DNA of 64,000 nt from SR1 bacterium human oral taxon HOT-345 (GTDB lineage: Bacteria; Patescibacteriota; Gracilibacteria; Absconditabacterales; Absconditicoccaceae): positions 372,001 through 436,000 of the forward strand of contig MPSQ01000001.1 of NCBI GenBank assembly GCA_003260355.1, in the 5' to 3' direction. A model generated the notes under the pieces. It made no database searches. It had not been told where the DNA came from and saw only the letters and a program-made list of their open reading frames with translations. Position 1 is the stretch's first letter; every line of letters starts with the position of its first letter. The position numbers were made by a program, and so were the translations under genes. Shown here in pieces: positions 1-9,116 of this stretch.

Positions 1-439
1 TGTGCTGGATACTCGTGAAACCTCGGTTAATCTTATGCTTAATCTCAGGCATAATGATTGTAAGATTCATCTCCATCTCGTAGCGCTTGTTTTTTCTGAC
101 GCGAAGACGACTTTGAATGCTACGATTTTTATGGAGCCACATATTCAAGGCGCGGCAAGTAAACTTTTGGAAGAAACGGTTGTGCTTTCTCCTGAGGTCC
201 AGCTTCAGAGTCTTCCGATTCTTGATATTCAGGCAAAAAACATTCAAGCGGCTCATGGAGCGAAGATTTATCGTCTCGACCAAGATACGCTTTTCTATCT
301 GCAGTCAAAGGGATTATCCTATCAGCAGGCACAATACCTCCTTCTTGCTTCCTATGGGGAAAGGCTTTTTGAAGGAGTCGCGTTGACGGAGGAGGAAAAA
401 TGAAGGTTGGTTTCAGATTTTTTAACTTTTGATTTGTAG
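1..439 (+). CDS. SufB/SufD-family Fe-S cluster assembly protein, C-terminal part
   Basis: The reading frame is open at the window edge, so only the last 145 residues are present. They match the C-terminal beta-helix part of SufB/SufD scaffold proteins, with the family-typical run HGAKIYRLDQDTLFYLQSKG followed by a helix rich in Gln and Leu. SufB/SufD form the SufBC2D scaffold that builds iron-sulfur clusters in the cytoplasm. A TGA at 401 is read as Gly and the frame closes at TAG 437. SufB and SufD cannot be separated from this fragment. Confidence 0.75.
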
Positions 440-843
440 CGAAGATGAAAGCATATTTTGATTTGGTATTGGATTTGCTTGAGATCGAGGAGAAGGAGCC
501 CCTTTCTGCACTTGCAGAGGAGCTTGTGCTTGCTCATCAGCAAGGCAAACGCATCAAGATTGCTCATCGTCATCAGGTATTGTTTGAAGGGCGGCTTTTG
601 CTCTTGGCGGGGAAACTTAGTCCTGAGGGGTTTGTGCAGATTGGTGATGTTGAGTCAGCTTTGCCTCTTTGGAAAGAAGAGGGGAGTCGTGAACTTCTCC
701 AACAGCTACAATCCTGAATGCTTCCAGAGGAAGAACTGATTATTATTGATGAACGTGCATGGAAGCTTTTCCTTAGCCCGGACCAACAGCAAGAGCTTCT
801 TGATCTCTTAGAAAAAGAAAATAAAGCAGTAATTGTAAAATAG
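400..843 (+). CDS. Small hypothetical protein next to suf gene
   Basis: A 147-residue protein that I do not recognise. The ATG at 400 follows GGAGGAGG at 388-395, one of the few good Shine-Dalgarno sites in the window; ATG 445 in the same frame is an alternative. Two TGA codons (430 and 715) are read as Gly, and the second joins what would otherwise be two short frames. The sequence is mostly predicted helix, acidic and Leu-rich, with no membrane segment. It overlaps the end of the upstream suf gene by 40 nt, so the two are probably co-transcribed and may be functionally linked. Confidence 0.6.
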
Positions 844-908
844 GACTTGACCCGTTGTCCAAAATCTGTATATCAGGTAGTGTTTTTATCTCATTTGTTT
901 GTTTGCTC

Positions 909-1553
909 ATGCCGAATAAAAATCTTCAAGCTTTCACGAAACTTTCTCAGAAGTATGTTCGTAGGTTTACTAATTATACCAAAAATCAAAAAGCTTTTTC
1001 ACTCTTTTTGATGGTGTTTGCTTTTGCGCTGGTGGCTTTCCCGCTGGTGAAGATTGCTCCAGTCTTGATTTCGAAGAATGGGCAACCTACGATGGCAGAT
1101 GCAAGTGATGCACAATCAATTTATCTCCTTGGGAAGACCTACTTTAAATCTATGTTGATCATTTTTTCGAGTCTGATTTTTTTGCTATGATGGAATATGA
1201 ATATCAGGTTTAAGGGCTTTATCGTAAATTTCTTGGGATTTAGAGAGAGTGAACCGATGCTTAACTTTGCTTTCCTCTGGGTGATTGCAAGTGTCTTTAT
1301 GGGAATCCTTGATACGCTTGGTATGCTTCCTGAGGTTACTGGTCAAATTACGCTGGCTCGAGGAGGAAAGGTGATGTTGATTCTGCTTTTGATTGGGTTG
1401 GTGCTCAGCTTTATAGAGGTGTGGAAAGGTGCGAGTAAGAACTCTCAAAAGACTAAAATTCTGAATATCGTCGATGATGAAGCTCCTTCCAAGAGAGGTG
1501 ATGGCAAAAGGGTGCTTCAACATCTCTTTGATGATGAAGACTTGGAAGGTTAG
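909..1553 (+). CDS. Hypothetical four-helix membrane protein
   Basis: A 214-residue protein. TGA 1188 is read as Gly and joins two halves. Hydrophobic stretches near residues 31-55, 80-95, 118-140 and 153-170 suggest four transmembrane helices, followed by an acidic, charged cytoplasmic tail ending in DDEDLEG. The start is uncertain: TTG 855 would extend the same frame, but ATG 909 gives a more usual N-terminus. No family recognised. Confidence 0.6.
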
Positions 1554-1582
1554 CTTTCGTTATGAAAGGCTCTACTCCTTTG

Positions 1583-2452
1583 CTAGGGGGTAGGGTTTTT
1601 TGTTTCTGGGGATTGAGGAGCGGGAGTGGTCGCGGTAGAGGAGGCGTTTCCGGTATTTTTTGAGGCTTCTTGTCCGAGAAAATTTTCCATTGCATGGAGC
1701 TTGAGGGGGTTCCAATGCGGCACGAAAAAGCTGACGGTCTTGCCGACATAGCTACAAAGTGAGATGGGATCACCAATGATTTTGTAGGTGTGGATCTTTT
1801 GGGTTCGGTCTTTTTTGAGGAGGGTGTCTTTGAGCATTAAGATGAAGATTTTGTTGGGGGCGGAGCCGGGGTTGAAGGTGCAACAATAATCAACTCTTCT
1901 ATGTTTGGCTACAATATAGCAGAGGGTCCCTCCGAGTGAATGTCCGCAAATTCGTTTTTGGTAGTCGGGATGGCTTTTTCTTACTTGGTCAAAGAGCTTG
2001 AGGCTTCCGCTTACTCTGGGGTCAATCGCATTTACTCCGAGGATAATCTGAGCGTCGGAAAGGAGATCAGATTTTTCTTTGGTATCTGTCCCCCTATATC
2101 CAATGATACAGATTTTTTGGGTATGGTTGAGATAGATGCAATGAAAGAGATCGTTGTAGTAGGGCTCGAGATAAAAGTCGCCGATTTGATAGGGTCTCTG
2201 TTCTGGGTCGTAATATGCGTATCTTGTTACCTGTGCACAAAGCTCGTCCTCGAGAGGAAGGACAATGTTTTTGCTGATCTTACTATTTTTGATAAGGGTG
2301 GTGAGGGTATCTTTGGTCGTAGGAGAGAGTTCAGTCAGGTTTTTTTCTACTGATTTGAGCTCTTTATTTTTGGGAAAAGCATCAGAAAAGAAATTTTTGC
2401 TTTTCTGTATTCGTTGGTCTGGGAGATCAATGAATCGTTTCTTAATCTGCAT
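1583..2452 (-). CDS. Class 3 lipase-like alpha/beta hydrolase
   Basis: A 289-residue protein with the signature of lipase class 3. An oxyanion element GYRGT lies at about residues 118-122, the nucleophile elbow GHSLGG at 170-175 (Ser172), a plausible Asp in IGDPIS and a His in LHAMENF near the C-terminus. These give a complete Ser-Asp-His triad. It probably hydrolyses acyl esters of lipids, but the substrate is unknown. No clear signal peptide is seen, so it may be cytoplasmic. The start overlaps the end of the upstream leftward membrane-protein gene by 11 nt, which indicates an operon and coupled translation. The C-terminus is low-complexity (Thr/Pro/Ala). Confidence 0.75.
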   Translation of the reverse strand: MQIKKRFIDLPDQRIQKSKNFFSDAFPKNKELKSVEKNLTELSPTTKDTLTTLIKNSKISKNIVLPLEDELCAQVTRYAYYDPEQRPYQIGDFYLEPYYNDLFHCIYLNHTQKICIIGYRGTDTKEKSDLLSDAQIILGVNAIDPRVSGSLKLFDQVRKSHPDYQKRICGHSLGGTLCYIVAKHRRVDYCCTFNPGSAPNKIFILMLKDTLLKKDRTQKIHTYKIIGDPISLCSYVGKTVSFFVPHWNPLKLHAMENFLGQEASKNTGNASSTATTPAPQSPETKNPTP

Positions 2453-3290
2453 GTTCCTTGAAGAGGTCTAAAAGGTTTTGGTTGCTGAGGAGATCAATCA
2501 TCGCTGTCATAACTTCTTCTTTTTTCTTTTCATCCATGGTGGGTTTCCCGCTAAAAAGCTGTCCGAAGATACTGGTATCACTTTCATTGATAAGGTTTTG
2601 CTTGAGGTAGATGGTCGTCCTATCGATTGCAATGTTTGTGACGCCGAGTTCTTGCACTTTGTTGATTTGCTCTTTGAGGGCGGGGGTAAAGATCTTGAGG
2701 TCGTAGGGATTGAGATAAGTCACCATATGGTCTTGCATGGATTTGCTGTCCCTCTTGGTGAGATCGAAAAAGTATCTGATGAATTTGTAGGCAAAGAAGA
2801 GAATGAAGATGAGCAACGTAATTGCATTGACGATCTGAATGATTTTTCAGATTTTTCCTGGTATCATTAATGAGAGTATCATAAAAATCAAGAGGGATAC
2901 CATAGGAAAAGATTTTATAAAGCCGAAAACTTCTTTGAGGGTGATGGATTTTTTTTGGTTGAGCTTGATGGAAATGAGGGAACGGGTGATTCTGGTCTCT
3001 CTTGGGATGGTAATTTTGTAGATAAAGAAAGTATCACTGACTGCGTGGTCGTTGTCGTAGATGTCTGCCTCGGCTCCTTGGATGATTGTGGATCGGTTGG
3101 TCTTTTGGAAGGAGTATTTAATATCCATATCAATACTCAAGACACTGATGAACCCTAGCTTCTGCAAAAATTCAATGGTTTCTGGGAAGAAGTCATTGCT
3201 GGTGCTGTATTGGAGTCCGAGTTTCGGGGCATTCGTATCGATCGCCATCCGTTTGCAAGCAGGGATAAAAGGTAGTTCTATTATAGTCAT
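2442..3290 (-). CDS. Hypothetical membrane protein, operon partner of lipase-like gene
   Basis: A 282-residue protein obtained by reading the TGA at 2847-2849 as Gly. The first ~150 residues look soluble and rich in beta strands. Two adjacent hydrophobic segments follow (about 155-175 and 183-200), then a charged helical C-terminal domain. The start ATG at 3290 is preceded by a T-rich stretch and no Shine-Dalgarno site. It lies directly upstream of the lipase-like hydrolase with an 11-nt overlap, so the two probably act together at the membrane. No known family recognised. Confidence 0.65.
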
Positions 3291-3292
3291 AA

Positions 3293-3712
3293 AGGGAAAA
3301 AAATCAAAAATCAGACTGTTTTTGTGGGGATGGGGGACTCTGCACAAAATGAGTAAAGCTCCTCTATAACGCTCTTGATGATGAAGCAAGAGAAGATCTC
3401 AAAAATTGAATTATTCTCTGACTCCTCCACAAAGCTGGAGATGCTACGAAAAACACAAGATTCAATGCAAAAATGACTATTAAAACAGCCGTAGATGCTT
3501 TTTCCCATGCTATCAACGAAGGATACAAAAGTGGGAAATTTCAGATGTGGATAGAAAAAGGGTTAGCGAATGAGAATGGAAAATTCCAAGATTGAGCTCT
3601 AGGAAGGATTATCAAAGAAGGAACTTCGGAATTTAAATCTGCCTTTGCTAGAAATCTTGGAAGATTTAATGAAGTGCTCGATGCAAGGAGAAAGCAGGGG
3701 TCAGCTCCCTAA
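3293..3712 (+). pseudogene. Phage polyvalent-type protein, N-terminal fragment (frame A)
   Basis: An open frame with Gly-coding TGA that encodes a helical, charged protein ending ...RRKQGSAP at TAA 3710. There is no start codon near the beginning of the open stretch (first in-frame ATG is 3473), and the stretch runs into the upstream region of the leftward gene at 3290. It therefore looks 5'-truncated. The protein reading continues one frame over in the next entry, so this appears to be part of one larger gene broken by a +1 shift near 3700. Confidence 0.55.
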
Positions 3713-4487
3713 AAATCTTTCAGAGTTTTCTGATGCGATTAGTCAAACTAAGAAGAAGCTTTATAGCGAATATGATGCTTTAGCAAAAAGTGCTGGAGAG
3801 GGCGGAGCATTTGTAAGCACGGAATGAATAATCAATGAGCTAAAACACCTAGAAAATAATAGAACCCTTAGGCTTGCTAACCCGGGGATTGATGGAATTA
3901 CTTCTAATATGAAAAAAGGATTAGAAGAAATAGGGACATTAACCGTTGAAGAAGCCCAAACTTTTTCTCAACATCTTAATCAAAACTTAAAAGCTTTCTA
4001 TAAAAATTGAAATGCCAATGATATAGGAAGAAGCACTGTAGAAGCTCTGGTAAATAATAATCTGAAAAAAGCAATCGATGAGAGTATAGAAAATGCACTA
4101 TGACAAGGAGAAAGATATTCTTCCCTCAAAAAGCAGTATGGACAGCTAAGAAATATAGAGGAAGAAGTCGCAAAGAGGGCTCTTGTAGATCAAAGAAGAA
4201 ACGCAAAAAATCTTTTTGATTTAACTGATATTTATAGTGCAAATCAAGTAATAGATTCTCTAGCAAATCTTAATCCAATAGGACTCATAAAATGAGGGGC
4301 AACAAGTCTGATCAAGAACTGGTATAAAAAACTGAATGATCCTAATGTTCAGATTAAAAAACTCTTTGAAAATATCGATAAAGAGATAAGTCAAAATGGA
4401 AAACTTAGAAAGAAGTGAAATCGATGGACTGATACGGAAGAATGGATCAATGAAAAATTGGGAAGAAAGGAGGAAATCGATAATTAA
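3603..4487 (+). pseudogene. Phage virion-associated polyvalent-type protein, middle fragment (frame B)
   Basis: From about 3700 this frame continues the helical protein of the previous entry (PKNLSEFSDAISQTKKKLY...). It contains five Gly-coding TGA codons and ends at TAA 4485. The stretch LNQNLKAFYKN ... VAKRALVDQRR ... LFDLTDIYSANQVID ... WYKKLNDPNVQIKKLFENID resembles long helical proteins of phages and prophages that carry C-terminal toxin domains; this is my recollection of the family, not a search result. The TAA is followed in the same frame by the toxin part, so it looks like a nonsense mutation inside one gene. Confidence 0.55.
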
Positions 4488-5468
4488 AAAAAATCTACCG
4501 CAGGGAAAGAGCCTACATCGGCAGATGGAACAGCAATAGACAAGGACTTAGATAAGCTCCGTGAATGAGCTGAAACTACACAAGAACTTACACTCTATAG
4601 AGGACTCAAAGAAGGAGGAAAGAAGAAGTTTAGCTTTGATGCTTATACTGATAGTGAAAAAGTGGCAAGGTGATATGGAGAAAAGATTATCACAGAAAAA
4701 ATTAGTCCAAAAAAGCTGGCTGACTTTAGCAATCCAAGTGATGAACTTTTACAAATCATTAAAGATAACTGGAAAGGTGGGGAATGGTATGATATTGAAA
4801 GATTGAGAAAACTTGCAACAGCTGAGAAATTCTCCGCTGGGACAAATATGTATGAAATCTTTGATGATGTAAACGTAAGAAATGCCCTAAAAAATGCGGG
4901 GTATGATTATGTAAAATTCAATGATTTTGGAAAGGACTTTAAGCCACATACTACCTATTTTGCTACTGATGTAGAAAGTCGTTGACCTAAATCTAAAGTT
5001 CTCAATGAAAGTAGAGAAGAAAAAATAACACTAAAATCCGCTTATCAATGGGACTGAAACCTTGCCCCGATTATAAATAGATTAGGAACGAAAGGAAGTA
5101 AGACCATGAAAATATTAGACGTTAGTAATAATGTAAAAACAATACTCAAAAAAATGTGAGTAGAATCTGAAATAAAAGGACATTATCTGTCTAGTAATTG
5201 AGTCCAGCACATTCTAAAAAGACATGGAGAATGAGCAAAAGATTTAAAGTTTTACGAGATCCCTGTAAGTATAGAAGACATTAAGCTTATTCCTAAAATT
5301 ATTTCTGAAGCAGATGAAATTATGCCTAGTCCAAAAACGACTGGGAAATTAAATCGCCCAGCGATCATTTATAAGAAAAAAATGGGAAACAAGTACTACT
5401 ATGTAGAAAGCGTCAATACAAAAGATGGGAAGTTAGAACCTCAATCAATGTATATCAACAAACCGTAA
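4488..5468 (+). pseudogene. Toxin part of phage protein: ART-like domain plus PBECR-like nuclease
   Basis: The frame continues across TAA 4485 and stays open to TAA 5466, with about eight Gly-coding TGA codons and no start codon for the first ~350 bases. The first ~150 residues have an ADP-ribosyltransferase look: LTLYRGL, then FDAYTDSEKVARGYG, then GYDYVKF and TTYFATD, as in ART domains of polyvalent proteins. The last ~100 residues (GHYLSSNGVQHILKRHG ... IPKIISEADEI ... YYYVESVNTKDGKLEPQSMY) fit the phage Barnase/EndoU/ColicinE5/RelE-like (PBECR) nuclease fold, with paired His in HILKRH. A strong terminator follows directly. Confidence 0.6.
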
Positions 5469-5473
5469 TAAGA

Positions 5474-5503
5474 AAAAGGCACTATAAGAAGTGCCTTTTC
5501 TTG
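5474..5503 (+). terminator. Rho-independent terminator of the phage toxin gene
   Basis: Perfect 10-bp stem AAAAGGCACT / AGTGCCTTTT (5474-5483 with 5490-5499), a 6-nt loop and a T-rich tail, 5 nt after the TAA of the toxin fragment. Confidence 0.85.
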
Positions 5504-5509
5504 TGAAGA

Positions 5510-5662
5510 TAGTATCTAATGCTTTAACCCTAGATATTACGTCCGAAACGTCATCTATCCATCAAACGATGGGAATTATACTCAAAAAATCCAAAAAATC
5601 AAGAGAAAGTTCTCGAAATAAAAGGAACTCTGGCTGAGGTCAGGTTTCTTTTTCTTTTGAAA
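5510..5662. other. Intergenic stretch without a convincing gene
   Basis: Between two terminators I find no open frame with coding character on either strand, even with TGA read as Gly. A short AT-rich patch and a weak hairpin around GGCTGAGGTCAGG are the only structure seen. Confidence 0.4.
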
Positions 5663-5695
5663 AAAGATAGCTATTCACCTCTTCTAGCTATCTTT
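5658..5695 (-). terminator. Rho-independent terminator (leftward)
   Basis: A 10-bp stem AAAGATAGCT / AGCTATCTTT (5663-5672 with 5686-5695) followed on the minus strand by a T-run. It lies about 20 nt after the stop of the small leftward gene at 5716. Confidence 0.8.
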
Positions 5696-5715
5696 CCTTA
5701 TACTCCTATGAGTGA

Positions 5716-5829
5716 TTATTTACTTTTATTTGTCTCTCTTACAGTAGTCTTAGGATGTGATTTAGCATAGCTTTCTTTCACATACTTTCCTGTAACAGCA
5801 GACCTATAATTTACTGTTGTCTTTGCCAT
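5716..5829 (-). CDS. 37-residue conserved small protein (YRSAxTGxYV type)
   Basis: A 37-residue basic protein beginning MAKTTVNYRSAVTGKYVKES and ending in TTVRETNKSK. The pattern YRSAVTGKYV...A...P.TTV is one I recognise from a widespread family of tiny proteins of unknown role that is often found near mobile DNA. It has its own terminator. No Shine-Dalgarno site is visible. Confidence 0.65.
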   Translation of the reverse strand: MAKTTVNYRSAVTGKYVKESYAKSHPKTTVRETNKSK

Positions 5830-5847
5830 TAATTCAGATCAAAAAAG

Positions 5848-5896
5848 TAAAAGTGTAATCAGACTCCGAATACAGCAAAATCTTCACTTTTACTTG
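5848..5896. repeat. Inverted repeat upstream of small gene
   Basis: The 11-mer AAGTAAAAGTG at 5848-5858 is exactly inverted at 5886-5896. It lies just upstream of the leftward 37-residue gene, so it could be an operator or the stem of an antisense RNA. Confidence 0.4.
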
Positions 5897-5954
5897 CAAT
5901 CAGAGAGTATTTGAGTATACTTTCTGAGGTAGAAGATCACTAAGTAAAAGTATA

Positions 5955-5996
5955 GAAAAAGTAGTAATCGGAGGTGGTATTCTGATTACTTTTTCT
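5955..5996 (+). terminator. Hairpin with T-tract
   Basis: AGTAATC / GATTACT stem (5963-5969 with 5984-5990) followed by TTTTTCTTT. No rightward gene ends just upstream, so it may end an unannotated RNA starting near 5850. Confidence 0.45.
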
Positions 5997-6153
5997 TTAT
6001 AGTGAAATCTCAAAGAAAAGCAATAGTTAAAAAGGTTTGGTTTTATGTCAAAACAAGCTTGACTTTGTCAAAAATATCTATGACGGAGCCTGATAAAACG
6101 AGTCAAGATAATTAGAAAAAGAAGACAAAAAATCTGATTTTCTTTCTTTTGAA

Positions 6154-6177
6154 AAAAGCCCCACGATTGTGGGGTGC
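6154..6177 (-). terminator. Rho-independent terminator of the STAS-GHKL operon
   Basis: On the minus strand CCCCAC-AATC-GTGGGG is followed by CTTTTTT. It lies about 40 nt after the stop of the last leftward gene (6218) and closes the operon that begins at 8430. Confidence 0.8.
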
Positions 6178-6217
6178 AAAGCAATGGTTAATGGGTTAGT
6201 GGGATGGTTTGCAAAAA

Positions 6218-6436
6218 TTAATCATAAAATTTATTTCTTATACGACCCATCATCCAATATCGTATTCATACCGCAATACATATCTTTATAATAAAAAGTA
6301 TTCTTCGATCAATACAGTCCTGGAATTTTTCAGTTAATCATGCTAGTTCAGCAATAATGTAGAACATTAAACTAGAAGTAATTCCAATCATGAGGTTCTT
6401 CTGTAATGAGGTAGGTTTCTTTTTGTTTTTTGTCAT
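6218..6436 (-). CDS. Small single-helix membrane protein
   Basis: A 72-residue protein with a basic N-terminus (MTKNKKKPTSLQKN), one hydrophobic segment at about residues 17-33 and a second weak one near 47-58. Two TGA codons are read as Gly, and the gene is invisible with the standard code. It is the last gene before the leftward terminator and lies downstream of the STAS-GHKL module, so it may be part of that operon. Not recognised. Confidence 0.55.
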
Positions 6437-6595
6437 AATGAAGACTGTAAAAAACTAAAATTATGATACAGAAATAGATTCCTTTAATCTATAAACCTCA
6501 GATTGAAACCTCCAAAAACTTATCTCAAATTCTGATTTGAATTCTTGATCAAAAGAAAAGTTACTTTCTCATAATTTTCAAAATACATTCAAGAA

Positions 6596-7084
6596 TTTAA
6601 TATAATGATTCTTGAATGTCTCTATTTTTTTCGCATCTCATCAGAGACGATTATTAGCTTGTTCTAGTTGAGCTAAAATAAATCCCATTCTTTTTGAGGT
6701 TAATAAAATCGTTGTTTCAATGTTTTCTTTTTCATTAATAGTTATTTCTGTAAATACTAATTTATTTAAATCATGAAAACTATCTTCAAACTGATTTAAG
6801 ATTGAAGTTAAATGTTTTTGTGTAAAATCTTCTTTTTTTTGATTGCGGTGAATTGCTTTGGGGATAATATATGCTGCCAATAAAATTGATAAAATATTTA
6901 ATAAATCGGATCGTTCTACAAGATTATGTTCTTCATAAATAAGATAATTAGTCATCCAAAAATCAGTTGAAATGGTCTTTACACTTTTACTAGAGAAGAA
7001 AAAAAATAATACAATCCAAAAAATAACTAACAAAAAAGAAGCAATAGTAAACATATTTTTTTCAATTTTTTTAATCATTCTCAT
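6596..7084 (-). CDS. Two-helix membrane protein of the STAS-GHKL operon
   Basis: A 162-residue protein ending at TAA 6596 after two consecutive Gly-coding TGA codons. Hydrophobic segments lie near residues 12-32 and 60-75, followed by a charged helical domain (QKHLTSILNQFEDSFHDLNKL ... ILAQLEQANNRL). The start ATG 7084 overlaps the end of the DUF4325 gene; ATG 7108 is an alternative. It has the layout of a membrane anchor or effector with a cytoplasmic coiled coil, and its overlap with the DUF4325 gene suggests a functional unit. Confidence 0.65.
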
Positions 7085-7424
7085 TTTTATCGTAAGTAGA
7101 TACAGCATATTCTATACGATTAATTAAAGTAGGATCCTCATTACTGATAAATTTTACCCTCTTGAACATATCAATTCAACTCTTTTTAAGTTCATATCAG
7201 AGCTTTCCAAAAGACTCTGACAAAAAAGATGGTCAATATCAATATCATCAATCTAAAATAACGGTTAATGTATCTCATTGTTTTAATGCATTAAGTTTCC
7301 CAGCAAGGAACCTTTCATAAAACTCTTCTCCAGAATTTTGACCATCTTTTATATATCTTGGTCAAGGCTTTCTTGAAAACTCCTTTGCAATATTTATCTT
7401 GTCTAGTGTAGTATTAGTTGGCAT
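7071..7424 (-). CDS. STAS-like DUF4325 protein
   Basis: A 117-residue protein with the DUF4325 hallmark ILDGGYGYGPSFLSESFGKL, in which three of the glycines are TGA codons. DUF4325 is a STAS-like fold often encoded beside a GHKL-type ATPase, and here it overlaps the ATPase gene by 11 nt. By analogy with anti-sigma/anti-anti-sigma pairs, it may bind the ATPase and be switched by it; this is inference. The N-terminus holds a short segment KINIAKEFSRKPGPRYIKDG typical of the family. Confidence 0.75.
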
Positions 7425-8430
7425 GATCTATTTCCCAAAAATAAAAGGTTCAATGAAAATTATTTTTTAATTTTTTATATTTTTCTTCTTTCATGTCTAC
7501 TTTTACCGTATTAGAGATAAGTATAGCTTTTTTTACTTTTTTGTCAAAAGAAAACTGATAAATAAAAGGCAATCATTGTCCCCTTTTGGATTCTCTTGTA
7601 CTGGAAAATACTCCATTCAAGTATTTAGAATCTTGATTTAACAATGCTTCTATTGTTTTTACATGATCAGCCTTTACTTGAATTCCCCATTTTTTTTCCG
7701 TATGTCCAAAATGATTTAAAATCCCCTCTCATAAATCAAAAAAACAAACATATGAAGACTTTGTATCTTTATAATAGGTTAGCCACCACTTACATGTAGT
7801 ATGTCCCTTTGTATTAGCCATACATTCAGTTAATCTAGGGAAAAGTAAGGGAATATTTGACTTACTTTCAAATAACATATCAACCACCTTTCTCGCGTAT
7901 TCTGGTATAACTTGCCTTTCTGTATAGTTTCATATCATTCCTCATTGGATATGCTCTGTCTTTATTGTAGAAAAAACATTTTCTAAAAATCCTGATTTTT
8001 TAAATAGAGAGTTTGCCTTTTCATTATTAGGTAAACTTCAAGAAATTAAGCATCATGTTCTTTTACTATCATTATGTTTAACCATGCCGTGTAATAAGCT
8101 CAAAGCATCGAATCATAATTGATCAATATCAGTTAAGTCAAACTTAACGGGTTTCCCTTGACTAAGAGCTTTTTCATATCTATAGAAGTATTCTATCAAT
8201 TCATCAGTACTTTCAATAAAGGAGAAATAAGAAGGGGGAGTACATTTAAATTTTTTCTTTTCTAAAAGATCTTTTTTAGAGAAACGATTTGAATAGGAGA
8301 TTCCCTTGATATATTTTTGACGTTTTTTATATCTCATTAACAGTTTCTTCCTAATCTTTTTATGTCTTCTAGTCCTATATCTAAATTGTTTCATATCATA
8401 TAATCTTTTTTTCGGAGAAACTTTTTTCAT
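7414..8430 (-). CDS. STAS-GHKL ATPase (HATPase) protein
   Basis: A 338-residue protein formed by reading nine TGA codons as Gly. Residues 1-50 are strongly basic (RRHKKIRKKLLMRYKKRQK), so nucleic-acid or membrane contact is possible. Residues ~95-155 look like a STAS domain (KFDLTDIDQLGFDALSLLHG ... ISGSLPNNEKANSLFKKSGF). The rest is a GHKL ATPase: N-box LTECMANTKGH (E...N...H), G1 box DLGEGI and G2 box RGQGLP. It starts an operon with the DUF4325 gene and two membrane proteins. Its cellular role is unknown; a stress or phage-response switch is one possibility. Confidence 0.75.
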
Positions 8431-8464
8431 CTAGAATACTATGAATAAAAGAAATTCTCCATAC

Positions 8465-8492
8465 ACTATATAAATAGTATTTAAGAAATCAA
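8465..8492 (-). promoter_or_regulatory. Promoter of the STAS-GHKL operon
   Basis: On the minus strand TTGATT (8487-8492), 16-nt spacer, TATAGT (8465-8470), 35 nt upstream of the ATG. Confidence 0.7.
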
Positions 8493-8521
8493 AAGGAAAT
8501 AATTTGAATTACTATTTTATA

Positions 8522-8890
8522 TTATCAACTAAAAAACCCAGCCAGCTTCTCCTCTGGAATTAGTGCTGACTCTAGGAGTCGGTATTGGTAATCTCTTGCA
8601 TAATGAAATAAATAATCATTTTCATTAAAGTCAAAGTATCTCTCTATCTTACCATTATGTTCTTTATACAATTTATTCTCACAAACAAATGGCCAAAGCC
8701 TACTCTCTAGGCTTACAAGCCATCTCAAATCAGCATAAAATCAAAATCAATCCCTACAGCTGCAATAAAATACGTTCTTTCATTCTGATTTTGTAAATTC
8801 TGGATCAAGCGCAATTGAGATAACCTCTCTGTCTTTAGGTTTCCAGACCATCTTAATAAGAGAGTTTAGTAAGGTTTCTAGTTCTTGCAT
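8522..8890 (-). CDS. Hypothetical protein
   Basis: A 122-residue soluble protein with four Gly-coding TGA codons, one immediately before its TAA. It is rich in aromatic residues (WLVSLESRLWPFVCENKLY, YLFHYARDYQYRLLES) and contains two Cys in YCSC. It is the first gene of the leftward accessory cluster, with its own upstream TTGCTA element. No family recognised. Confidence 0.6.
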
Positions 8891-8976
8891 TTTATAAATG
8901 AGCTAAATAAAACTGATTTTAAAAAATAGCAAGCATACTCGGAAATAGTGCTGAATTTTTATCATCCCCGAATTTT

Positions 8977-8996
8977 AATCTACCTTTCGGTAGATT
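8977..8996. other. Perfect stem-loop
   Basis: 8-bp stem AATCTACC / GGTAGATT with a 4-nt loop. It could act as a weak terminator in either direction. Confidence 0.4.
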
Positions 8997-9019
8997 TAGC
9001 AATAGAAATAATAATCTGT

Positions 9020-9116
9020 ACTATATTGCGGTGCTATGTTTGTAAGGGCTTTTGTGTTCTTACAACTGCATAACACGGCGGTATAATTCAGATATCGTGT
9101 TGTGCCCCCCTTTTTT
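9020..9116 (+). ncRNA. Putative structured small RNA with terminator
   Basis: No open frame fits here. TGTAAG pairs with CTTACA (9041-9046 with 9059-9064), and GCATAACACG pairs with CGTGTTGTGC (9068-9077 with 9096-9105), followed by CCCCCTTTTTTG. A TATATT element lies just upstream. Two hairpins and a terminator in about 95 nt suggest an independent small RNA or the leader end of the island. No match to 6S, SRP or tmRNA features is seen. Confidence 0.45.

Noticed and set aside
3311-3508. Leftward 65-codon frame opposite the toxin fragment
   Set aside because: It is the shadow of a plus-strand frame whose translation is far more protein-like.
6044-6190. A 48-codon rightward frame starting MSKQAG
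   Set aside because: It overlaps the operon terminator at 6154-6177 and has four TGA codons in weak text; no family or promoter support.
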